Part shown: positions 12,650-23,500 of the stretch, piece after piece
How positions within the stretch are numbered: position 1 is the stretch's first letter
Layout: every line of letters starts with the position of its first letter
Assembly (NCBI GenBank): GCA_947568835.1
Contig: OX387612.1
Location: 3,658,001 to 3,722,000 of the forward strand
DNA: 64,000 nt
Direction of reading: 5' to 3'
Source of the DNA: Protonemura montana
Taxonomy: Eukaryota > Arthropoda > Insecta > Plecoptera > Nemouridae
Program-made: the position numbers and the translations under genes
Notes under the pieces: generated by a model
Database searches by the model: none
Seen by the model: the letters and a program-made list of their open reading frames with translations, nothing else
What the model was told of the DNA's origin: nothing

Positions 12650-13345
12650 TTTCATATTCACAAATGAGTTCTGCGACAGCCCATTCCACTCAGCCTCTGT
12701 CCACCAATGAGTCCATGTTTGTAATCCTTCTTCCAAGCCTTTTTAATCTTATGACAGTGGTCTTTCCTACTCTTATAGTTGTTTTTTTCCAATCTGCTTC
12801 CGATTTCCAGCCAAGCCTTGTCCCCTCTGTATGCTTTGAAGATTGCAGCCAATCTTGCCGCTTTCCTTCTCTTACTCAATGGGTACCATTCCAGTTTCGT
12901 AATTAATCCCGTCACACTCCTATATTTATTTCTTGTTACTGTAACCCACCCTATATCCTCTCCTTCTTCTGCAGCCATTCGCTCGAAATTTCAACTAGCT
13001 GGGCCTTGTTACCAGCGGTTTTGCCCTTTCGCTTGTTCAGCTCTTCTTTCAGCTTCACTTGTCTCAGCTCGCTAATTAATATCCTAGTATTTAAAATCTT
13101 AACCCATTTACCTCCACCAACAATATTGGCCGCCTTTCTTTGGACTTTCTATAATTGCTTTTCCGTTCCTGTATTTACATTCCAGTTTGCATTCGCATAT
13201 ACCTTACAATTGGTCTAACTAGAGCCATGTATGCTTTGATCTTGGCTTTCCTACTACTTTTCTTCAGGGTTGTCATTATTAAATACAGCCTATGGTTTGC
13301 TTTTCTCGTGACGGTGTCGATGTGTTTGACCCATTTTAGGCTCGA
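12650..13345 (-). pseudogene. LINE reverse transcriptase C-terminal fragment
   Basis: Minus strand translates in pieces to the end of a non-LTR reverse transcriptase. Near 13340-13150 are LKWVKHIDTVTRKANHRLY and KAYMALVRPIVRY. At 12978-12658 are LEWYPLSKRRKAARLAAIFK and a basic tail. These match the typical W-HI, LVRPILEYA and LEERRKRARL features of CR1/L2-like elements. A frameshift or stop separates the pieces, so the copy is dead. Family is recognised from motifs only. Confidence 0.7.
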
Positions 13346-13355
13346 GTCAATTATA

Positions 13356-13386
<31 letters not shown>

Positions 13387-13391
13387 TTTAC

Positions 13392-13425
<34 letters not shown>

Positions 13426-13432
13426 TCCTAAT
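13346..13432. repeat. ATT microsatellite
   Basis: Interrupted (ATT)n tract separating two LINE fragments that point away from each other. Confidence 0.95.
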
Positions 13433-13434
13433 CC

Positions 13435-14300
13435 ATTAATCCATTTGAATTCGACCGCCCTGCATTCAGTATCTATGTCAAAATGTAACTGCACTATCAA
13501 AATTGAAAACACATTTTCACATATATAACTTGGACTTTTAATTGACAGCAAATTTAAATGGGATCAACACATTGATGGGTTGTGTGGTAAATTACATTCT
13601 TCGCTTTATAGCATTAGTCTTTTAAAAAGTTACGTTAACGTCAGTACCATTAAAACAGTTTACTTTGCTCTAATTGAATCTCATATAAGATACGGTCTTC
13701 TTACTTGGGGTCGTACTTCTCTAACATATTTAAATAAAATCAACAAAATTTTATATCAATGTTCAAATTTAATAAAACCTATGCATAATGTTAATATCAA
13801 TGACAAAAATGAACCGTTATTTATGAATATTCAGCAATTACACTTCAACTTATATATACTCGCCAACTATTTTGAAAATGAACATAAAATCAAATATATG
13901 GCTAAACACGAGACTAGAAATAGCTATAGATTAATAATGCCAACTGATGTTATAAATTTGTATGGAAATCAGCAGAGACGCTATCTTACACCATTTTATT
14001 TTAACAGTTTACATTTAAAATTGAAAACAATCACTTCATATGCTACATTAAAAGAAGGACTCAAAATTTGGACTCTAAACAACATTTAAAATAGCTTAAT
14101 TAAGGTAAAAATAGAATGTAATATTAGATTGTATTATGTCGGCAATGTCTTTATAATGTTAAAACACACTTGCTTCACAATTATAATAAAAATGTATTCT
14201 TATTTTGTTTGTTCAGGTGCCCTGCGGACAAGCTTTTCTAAACTTTGTGGGGCACCATTTAATTATATTTGTATCTTAATTAAATAAAGAGAAAAAAAAA
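13435..14300 (+). pseudogene. Second LINE fragment with 3' end
   Basis: The open frame to 14089 carries reverse transcriptase C-terminal signatures: LGLLIDSKFKWDQHIDGLC, then TIKTVYFALIESHIRYGLLT followed by WG. One stop (TAA near 13528) breaks the frame upstream. After the stop at 14089 comes about 190 bp of 3' UTR with AATAAA at 14283-14288 and an A-rich tail, so the 3' end of the element is intact while its 5' end is lost. It differs in sequence from the minus-strand LINE next to it. Confidence 0.75.
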
Positions 14301-14320
14301 TATATATATATATATATATT

Positions 14321-14351
<31 letters not shown>

Positions 14352-14400
14352 TTATCATTATTATTATTATTATCATTATAATGATTTACAAATAAATAAT
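14301..14400. repeat. TA and ATT microsatellite
   Basis: (TA)n followed by imperfect (ATT)n, immediately after the LINE tail. Confidence 0.9.
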
Positions 14401-14797
14401 TCTGTTGCAAATAATAGATAATAATCATACAATTTAAACATTATTTTACGTACAACACCGCGGTAATACAGCGTGTTGTAACAAATATCTTGCATACAAC
14501 GAGCATGTTTTAATCTGTTTTGCCATTTTACCTGCTAGTCATTTAAACCCGAATTACCAGAAAATAAAATTATGTAAAGATTTGAAGAAAATAATATTTG
14601 CTGAATAAAGAAATATTTGGTGATATGTGGTACCCGAAAACATGGAATTATGCAGTTGCTTTAAAACAGGAACTTTTCGCTAACTCGTTTTAGGAATGTC
14701 GTTTAAAACCAGACACAAAATTACCCAAGCCAATTCCTATTTTACGATGCGATTCTAAAAGTATGCTTTAGGATGAGGAATCGAACCATAGTCTCCA
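14401..14797. other. Intergenic, no feature seen
   Basis: AT-rich sequence without a convincing open frame or repeat. Confidence 0.5.
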
Positions 14798-15286
14798 CCA
14801 GGGGCGCCAACCTTTGAAAAGTCCGAGGGGTGCCCATACAAAAATTGCAAACCCTGACGAGGGGGGGAGGGGGGGGGGGGGGGGGGGGGGTAAAAACACA
14901 CATGTAGGTTTTTTTGGCGGAGTATTATTTCTGCACAATCTCAGCAAAGGGATGCCGCGTACAGGGTTTAAGGTTAAACCAATGCAGCGCCTTAGCAGCT
15001 TACATCAAGCTTGCAGATCAACACTGTGACGAAGATTGTGTCGTATATATTTTTGCCTGATAGCTAAAATATCTACTAGTAGCTTCAACAAATGTTATTT
15101 GTTAGTATGTCAATATAGAGTCCGAAATGAAACTGTTTCTCGATGTCTGTACATATAGTAATTTGCGACTAACCGCGCCAAGTAAACATGAAAAAATCTA
15201 AAAAGTTAAAAATATGACCAACTTCGACCAACTTATGACCAACGAAAGGGTGTCCTGGCACCCACCCACGGAGTCGGCGCCCATGG
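14798..15286. mobile_element. hAT-like non-autonomous element
   Basis: Ends are inverted: CCAGGGGCGCCAAC on the left, and GTCGGCGCCCATGG on the right, whose complement starts CCATGGGCGCC. An 8-bp flanking duplication with one mismatch (AGTCTCCA and ACTCTCCA) fits a hAT element. It contains a poly-G tract at about 14863-14890. No transposase frame was seen. Confidence 0.55.
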
Positions 15287-15689
15287 ACTCTCCACAATTG
15301 CTCAACATAGTAAATAAATATCAAAGCAACAAATTGAACAGAAATAAGGGATATATAATGACAGTATAATAATTCCTACTACCTGCCAATTAGTTAAATT
15401 ACTTTCTTTGGAGTTATTAAACGATCTCACATGGAAATATACATTTCAATGTTTATCGAAGAAACTGTTAATCTTACCAGATAAATAAAAATAGTACGAT
15501 GAAAATAAATTTGTTCGCGTCTTGTCGTTGAAGTTCCTATCAATTGTTTAAAAGTTGGTAGGTGTAAGTGGTAATGTGCATTGGTTTGGCTACCTTTTTG
15601 ATATCACGCCTCTTCGAGGCTGCACCATCTTTTAAAGTAAACTTGGCTGCTGTTTTTACACTTGAGTGTTTTTTCTTGTGTTTTAAAAC

Positions 15690-16076
15690 CAAACTGTTTG
15701 GCGGGTTGGAAACACCGGTTCTCATGAGATCACCGAAGATAAGCAACACTGCGCTAAGTCAGGTATTGGATGGGTGACCATCATACACATGACCAGTTCT
15801 GTTCGGGGGAGAGGTTGGAGGGATGAAAGTTAGTACAGCAACTTCACTCGCCTTGCTTATCAACCTCTCGACAGCATGGATTTGTGGAGGAATCCTGTTG
15901 TTCGCGTTGTACCGTCCTTCGGAAGGGACGTTAAGCCGGTGATCAACTTGGTCTTCGACAGGAGGGGGCTGCGTGCCAGCACCAGGTATCCCCTCCTCTC
16001 TTCTAGGCTAGGTGAGGTTCATCATCATCCTCATCATCATCTACTCATTCACATAAAAAAAAATTATATATATATA
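15690..16076 (+). mobile_element. 5S-rRNA-derived SINE, full head, short-tail form
   Basis: Head resembles 5S rRNA, including GAGATCACCGAAGATAAGC and TTGGATGGGTGACC (box A to box C). Then comes the family body (CAGCATGGATTTGTGGAGGA, GGAAGGGACGTTAAGCCGGT), a CATCATCAT run and CTCATTCACATAAAA, with a poly(A)/TA end. Confidence 0.85.
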
Positions 16077-16809
16077 ACTAGCAGAACCCGCTGGCTAACG
16101 GCAACTTAAGATTTTGGGGGTGTGGGCATTTTGGTTTAAATGGGACCACAACCAAAAGTACCATGCAATACCAAAAGAACCCCCATTAATTTTATTTCAA
16201 ATTTGCCGCTTCTGTCACTCGCGGTCACTGCATTGTGGAAACTCAGTGAATTCCAAAGTGACCACGATGACAATTTCAAAAACAAACGACGTTGGCTGTC
16301 AAAAGATTTCCGTGCATGATTTCTTGAAATTGTTCTTAGAGTGAAACTTGTGATATACCTTTAAAATCTCCTCCAGATCTTATTAAAAACATTTTTAATG
16401 AACGGATAAGCACTTAAAATTGACAAAATGTAAGTTTTTTCGGTGATTAGGTTGTTTGACATTGTTTGAGAACTGTCAAAATCTTTCCTTGCCACCCAGT
16501 TTTAAATAAGATTCATAATGAAAATCCCATCAAATCAGCGTAGAAATATCGCGTTGGGTCGTGCTCTGAAGTCATGTAAAATTCAAAATTATCTCCAGTA
16601 ATGTTTGACCGATTTCTTAAAATATTTGACGTTCTAATCCCGTTTGACGTTTAAATATCCTAAATGCACTGCCGCAAAGATAAGTTCAAGAATTCGTTCA
16701 CCTTGCGTTTTGCAGCGCAACCATAATAGCTAGCGATATCGCGTCTTCGACGATGTTACCCATTTTAATAACCTGATGCAACCCCCCCCCCCCAAACCCT
16801 TCTTAATGC
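16077..16809. other. Intergenic, no gene seen
   Basis: Short open frames only. A poly-C tract lies near 16784. Confidence 0.5.
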
Positions 16810-16905
16810 AATCAAGATATGCCGAAAATATTTCGTGAAGGAACTAGTTATCAGTCAGTGGCCTCTAGAGTCATTGAACCACCGAAAGTGGTCTTTATAA
16901 AAACC
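16810..16905 (+). promoter_or_regulatory. Duplicate copy of the gene B promoter
   Basis: About 95 bp closely matching 17463-17557: AATCAAGATATGCCG, ATATTTCGTGAAGGAAC, TTATCAGTCAGTGGCC and the TATA motif at about 16896-16903. The match stops where the 5S-SINE begins. It may be an unused relic or an alternative promoter. Confidence 0.6.
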
Positions 16906-16906
16906 A

Positions 16907-17287
16907 ACGGTTTGGCGTGTTGGAAACACCAGCTCTCGTGAGATCACCGAAGTTAAGCAACACTGCGCTGAGTCAGGTATTGGATGGGTGACCGTCATAC
17001 ACATGACCAGTTCTGTTCGGGAGAGAGGTTGGAGGGATGAAAGTTAGTACAGCAACTTCACTCGCCTTGCTTATCAACCTCTCGACAGCATGGATTTGTG
17101 GAGGAATCCTGCTGTTCGAGTTGTACTGTCCTTCGAAAGGGACATTAAGCCAGTGGTCCCCTTGGTGCTCTTCGACAGGAGTAGGCTACGTGCTGGCACC
17201 GGATTTCCCCTCCTCCCTTCTAGGCTAGGTGAGATTCATCATCATCCTCGTCATCATCCACTAATTCACATAAATATATATATATAT
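16907..17287 (+). mobile_element. 5S-rRNA-derived SINE between the two promoter copies
   Basis: Full-length short-tail copy. The head contains GATCACCGAAGTTAAGCAAC and TTGGATGGGTGACC. It ends in CATAAATATATATATAT. Confidence 0.85.
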
Positions 17288-17462
17288 TAATCTTTTATAA
17301 AAGCTTTAAATCTGCGATGTTCAACTTTTTAGTTTGTTAGCTGGGGTAAAATTTCACCTTTTGGTTATAGAAATTGCGAAATTTGGTTAAAAACGTAAAA
17401 TTGGGTTATATTGGTTCCCCCTTCTTACTTCTTAATGCTTACTTCTAACCCCTTCTAAATAG

Positions 17463-17592
17463 AATCAAGATATGCCGCAAATATTTCGTGAAGGAACCAG
17501 TTATCAGTCAGTGGCCGATAGAGTCATTGAACCGTCGAAAGTGGTCCTTATAAAAGAAGAAGAGTAAAGTGACCCTGCTCGCACTTCGCAAC
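17463..17592 (+). promoter_or_regulatory. TATA-box promoter of gene B
   Basis: TATAAAAG at 17549-17556 lies 37 bp upstream of the ATG at 17593. With transcription starting about 30 bp after the TATA box, the 5' UTR would be only about 10-15 bp. The conserved block upstream is shared with 16810-16905. Confidence 0.6.
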
Positions 17593-20500
17593 ATGCTGGG
17601 ATCAGAGAAGGTGAGTTGTCAGCTGAACTTTTTGGTGACTTATAAGGATATCAAATCAAATAAAATAAGTTTTATAAAATCACTCACGGCCGAATTCACT
17701 ATTGCCGTTTAAATCTTGCTTAGTCGGCGTTTAAGGGAAGTTTTAGGCCATAATTGATTTTTCAAGATTTAAAAGAGAATGTTCAGATAAACACACAAAA
17801 AGATGTTGATTATAATTTGAATTTGGTGATGATTCAGGAAGGCTTTGTTCTGTCACATAAAATAAATTTTATTTAGCAGCCGTCACTATTTACTCTCTGT
17901 CCAAATCACCGTTTAATATTTGAACCTGGAAGGACGGGGTTTAACTTTTAAACTGTCATTTGGAGGTCAAAGTAAGAAGTCCCATTGATATTTTGTTTGT
18001 ATTTCCAAGTCACCAAATATTCCGTTTCAAAGCAAACACATTGTTAAAAACTATTTTATTCTTGTTCTTCGTGTGTTGTCATATTTTCTTGGCTTGCAAT
18101 TATTAAAATATCATTGTTTTAAAGCAAATTACTACACCGGTCAAAATCACCCCTGAACGACGTTGGTGAAATCGACCCTTATACTTCCAATAAACCCAAA
18201 ATAATACAAAATAATACAAAATAATACATTTTTGCAGTTGGAAAAATTGTGTTTTTGGTTCGCTCGCTAAGCTTATTTAACCAAGAGCTTACTGGTAAAA
18301 GCACAATTTTGTTCGAATATTAATAAAATCGACCCATATACTTCCAATAAACCCAAAATAATACAAAATAATACAAAATAATACAAAATAATACATTTTT
18401 GCAGTTGGAAAAATTGTGTTTTTGGTTCGCTCGCTAAGCTTATTTAACCAAGAGCTTACTGGTAAAAGCACAATTGTGTTCGAATATTAATTAAAAAAAT
18501 GCGCTAAATAAATAATAAAATATAGCATTTAAACAGTTTTAATAGTTTTATAAATTCTACAGTGTTTTCTACCCGTTTTACTTCCTAACAAATTCTGGTT
18601 CCTATTGCTAGATGGCGTTGTTGGCGTTGACGCTGTTGATGTTGACGGCAGCTGCACACTCTAGTGAAATCCAAGCACAGGAGCCGTTCTTCAACGGAAT
18701 GCAATATCTTGAAAGCTTATTTACCAAGCTCAACATTACCATGCCCAGGTGAGTCCATAGGAGATAAAGGAGTAATTTCTAGTATAAATTTATTTGTTTT
18801 TCTCAGTAAAAATGTTTAGAGATGCGAGAGGAAGCTGCTCCTCATGATAGGAGTATCATATTTATACCAACGTTTAAAACCAAATATTTTGAAATAAGAT
18901 TTAAATTGTAAATGGTTGCAATTTCAGAGTTTTTTTGTAATGACGCCAGTAGACCACTGCAACATGGCAAGATGTCGAAAAAGCACGTATTTAAAAAAAA
19001 AATCAGTAATTTATTATTAGGAACCAAATATTGGTGCCCGAAAAGGCACTCGAGCCCCGATTTTCACCCGGCACGGGTGTTGCTCTTGCCAATTGAGCAA
19101 AGTAGACATCTAGCCACTCGTTTTTCTTAACTCCAATTTTCATTTGTAATTTCCAATTTGCATAAATCCAAACGCATCTTAAGTAAAAATGTAGTTAATC
19201 GAGATTGACAGGTTGTGACGTAGGTAATATAGCGTCACTAGAATCAGAGTGACTGTGAGTATTCACAACCTCTTGGTTCTACTCCTTGGAGAACTGTCAT
19301 TCTCATCAAATACACTAAAATCATCTCAACAAATGATGTGTCCAAGTAGCTCAATTGGTTAGAGCAACACTAACTACAGGTGGAGATCGGGGTTCGAGTT
19401 CTCATCTATTTTTTGAGAGGCTATTAGTGTTCCTAATACTAAAAATTATCATTTTTATAAATGAAATTTGTTAAGTTCATGAAGTTCAGACAAATTTTAG
19501 ATGAAATCTTATTTAACTTGCAAACGATATTTCTAATATTATTATTATATTAATAATAATATTATTATTATTTTAATTCCGATATTTCTCGTAGGTTAAC
19601 TCGCTTTTGAGACTTTTCATGCTTAAAAAATCTCCATCAATGTTTACCTCAACGATTGATATACACGTAACGATATTAAAAAGGGAGTAACCTACGAGAA
19701 ATATCGAAATTACATTTTATACGACAGTGGCTCCACTTAACGTGACGTTCCGGTACTCGGAATTTTTGTCGGTAAGGTAGTCATTTGGCGGCCATCTTTC
19801 ACGCAGAGACTGTAACATTGACATTAAATTGCGTTTTTGAGAAAAGTTTGCAGTGAAAATTTGTTTAACCCAAGAATTCTTTGTTGTTGATAAGCTGAGC
19901 GAGCGATGCGTTTCAATTTCACATCAAATATAAAAAAATATGTTTTTTTTTACTACAAAAATATTTTAATTTTTGATTTGATTTTTGTCAGCGCCCGGCC
20001 CAAACCTCCGGGATTTGAAATAACACCTGCCAACAGCGCGCTAGAAGACAACTTTCGAGATGGCACCGTGTATTCGTCAATCTACCAGGATCGAATGTCT
20101 TTTTTGTCTTTTTCAAGCTTCAATGGTTTTTTAAATTTCTACACTTTACCCCGGTTCTTTGAAATGTTCACTTTCGACGCGTGGAAGACGCAGATCACCA
20201 ACAACCAGCTGGGTTAGTTCGACTCATTTCTTGCCAGAGTCTCAAGGGTTATTGATCAGCGTAGAAAAATCTTCAATTTTACTTGCTTAACATTTTTTTT
20301 TATCTAGTGGCAGTTTCGATTTACAACAAATTTGCAGATCACAATTCTGTGTTAGAATTGACTCCCTAAGTTTTTTAGGGGAATTCAGCAAAACAGTTTT
20401 GATACTTTTTTAGAAAAACTATTTGAACTGGGTTTTGAATGCTAAGTAAAGGGCTACTAAATTTCCATATAAATAAACTTATTTTTTTATATTTGATGTG

Positions 20501-23500
20501 AAATTAAAATGAGTCGAAGGGAAATTTAGTAGCCCTTTACTTAGCATTCAAAACCCAGTTCAAATAGTTTTTCTAAAAACTTGTGCTAAGGATAAATCAA
20601 GTAGACATGAGTCTAAAAATCATCATAGTTTTGACACTATTTCAAATTTCACTAAATTTAGTAGTTGAATTGAATTTTCACTACGCTCATCCAATATTAT
20701 TCTGCCTGTGGAGAGCATAAGCAATAAGAGTTAATTAGGGAAAAATTTAAACAATATGCTTTGACAAAAACTATTTCAACTGGGTTTTGAATGCCAAGTG
20801 AAGAACAACTAAATTTCCCAACGTTTCGTAACATGTACCTGTTATTTTATCAAGGGTGAGAGCAGTCCTGAGAATTTTCTGATAACAAAAGAACCACAAA
20901 AAATTTCCTAAATGCATGTAAATAAAATAATCAGGGTCTATATAAAAAAAAAAAAAAAAAATGTATTTTCAAAAAAAAGACCCCAAAAAAGTTGACATTG
21001 TTTACTAAATAACGAATATGATGAGAGAAAGAAATGCAATTTTTGCACCAACTGATTTGGAGAAATTTTCAGGACTGCTTCCACCCTTGATAAAGTAACA
21101 GATACAAGTAAAGAAACATTGGGAAATTTACATGTTGACATTCAAAGCCCATTTTAAATTCTTTTTTCTCAAAACTAGTGCTTAAGTTAGATAAAGTAGA
21201 CTAAAGTCAAAAAACTACTATAGTGACTATGTTATCTAAATATTTCCTTTTATTTTCAGGTTACATGTATTACACCGAAGATGGTTCTAAAAGTGTCAAG
21301 TATTTCCTGACGAAGATGACGTGGGCTGATGCGAGCACCGCATGCAAAAATGACCTTGGGACTCTCTACACCTTGGACCACTCAGCTGGACTCGACAAGG
21401 CCCTGGCCGCATTGCATCCCACAGAGCTGCCATGGTTCGAAAACCGAAAGTCATTGGGTATGTACCGAAATAATCACAAACTCTGAAAATGCACTTCCCT
21501 TAGCTTTAAAGGGGCAATTACCTTTAAAAATTAGTTTTCTACCATGGATTTTTAACTTTAGTATGACTTGGAATTTACTTACTTAAAATAATTTTCTGAA
21601 AATATGGATTTGCAATTCAATATGTAAGATTTCTGGCTTTTCGCGCGGCGCGATCTGCGAGCTGAGTACGATTCTCTTGTATGCTAATGGTAGCGAGGTT
21701 AGCTGCGTTCTTTATAGGATGATCAAGTAATTGATAATATACGCTGCTCGTTGATATTTGAGAGTTTTACACTTTCGTGTGTTATTTTTATAATATACGT
21801 TAGTTTTAAGATGCCGTGTTGTTTCGTATTTGGCTGTTCAAACAATGCCTTGAAGAGCGAGGGAGCATTTCGGTGGTCAGTAATGCAAACATACCCTTCT
21901 GACACTGTTTTTACGGTAGCTATTTCCATGCTATTTCAATGCTCTCGGTGTTCTTTGACATTACTTCGCATTGGCCGCATTTACACCAACTATTCTTGTT
22001 ACTTCTGTCACAAGCATTTTCATGATGATCTAGTAATTTCAGTTAGTTCTTCCTCAGTATATTCTGGCTCAAACATAACTTCAATGTTTACCATCGAATA
22101 AATGTACGTATAGGCAAGTGTCACTGTGAAACACGGAACTAAAACGATGTAAACAAAGCATAATTAAACAAAGTCGCCAAAAGTCTATCCCCTCCTTACA
22201 GATTATTTCTTCTGAGCGCTGTCGCTGCCGCTAAGGCTCGGCCGCTGCACGCTCAGAGCGGTACTGCACAAAAATATGCAACATGCTAATTACATATCTG
22301 CGGTAATTCGCTTATCGTGGCTAAACGAATAATCGTATCATAAAGCCAAATTATTTCAAAACAGAGGAAGGATCGAGGACTTTGCTCAAAATATTTTAGT
22401 TTTATCTGATGAGAGGTTTGTCTAGGTGCTAGGATTCGAAAAAGCACTACGGGTTATTTCTTACGGGAGTATTTTTCTAAGCACTCAAGCCGAAAAACGC
22501 GGACTTTGGCAATTTCTGCACGGACAGCCGTGGACACAGGAGTTTTTTATTTATAGTCCAAATGCCATTATTCAATCTTCCAAGTCGATGATTAAAGTTA
22601 AAATTCAAGGGTAAAGACCCCTTTAAATAAAATGTCTCATCAATATCTGTTTGAGAATCGGTTTTTAAATGGTCCGTTATGATTCTAACAGTCCATTCAT
22701 TTGTGATTTGCTTAGCAAATGACGATGTTGTTTCGAAAAATATTTGTTTTCGTGGATTTTTATCTAAAAATGTAAACATCAATATGGGACTGTTGGTACG
22801 TTTTCAACTCCAAAAAGTTACAAAACTAAGTCGCGAGCACGAAAATATGCTCTAAAATGTTTGTTTAAATCAGAGCTGGCGTCTGACCGCTAGAGCGTGA
22901 AAAAAAAAAACAGACAAGCCCAAAAAAAAACACTCAAAGAAGTGTAAGTACCGAGAGGCCCAAACCCAGAACTCCCGATTGGATCGCCCGATGTCTCCGG
23001 AGAGTATGCCGCCGACGCACTCAGTTTGGTCCTTCAAGGGGGTAGGATGCGGGGAACAGACTTTAACTAGCTAAATATAATCGAACAAACAAAACCAATT
23101 TACTCAGGAATAATGCCAATACATATGGTCTCTAGCCCTAAGTCCCTTGCTAGCGGTCTGGCTAGAATAAAAGTATAAATGTTACTTGAGTACAATAGCA
23201 TCGGTGTCAACCAGGCGTCTGCTCGTAGTTAAAGGCGGCTCGCAGTTCGAGGTGGCTCGCAACTCAGGCGTCGTAGCTCTGGACGGCGTCCAAACTCCAG
23301 GCGCAGTCGAGCAGGTGTCTTACTTTGGAGCCCTCGGCGAATCTCTTTGTTGGCGATCGCCTCACCTTCCTTGCCGCTCAAACCTCTCGATCGGTCGCTG
23401 ACAGTTCCTTCGTTATGCTGTCGGATGATCGTCGACTCACGTCCGCTTGGTCTAGCGATGGTCTTCCTCGCGCGTTCCTCAAGCTCCTTTTCCAGGTTCC

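Noticed and set aside
19341..19420. tRNA gene in the TAGCTCAATTGG sequence and its relatives
   Set aside because: It recurs inside a dispersed repeat with degenerate anticodon loop and flanking blocks. It is SINE sequence rather than a working tRNA gene.
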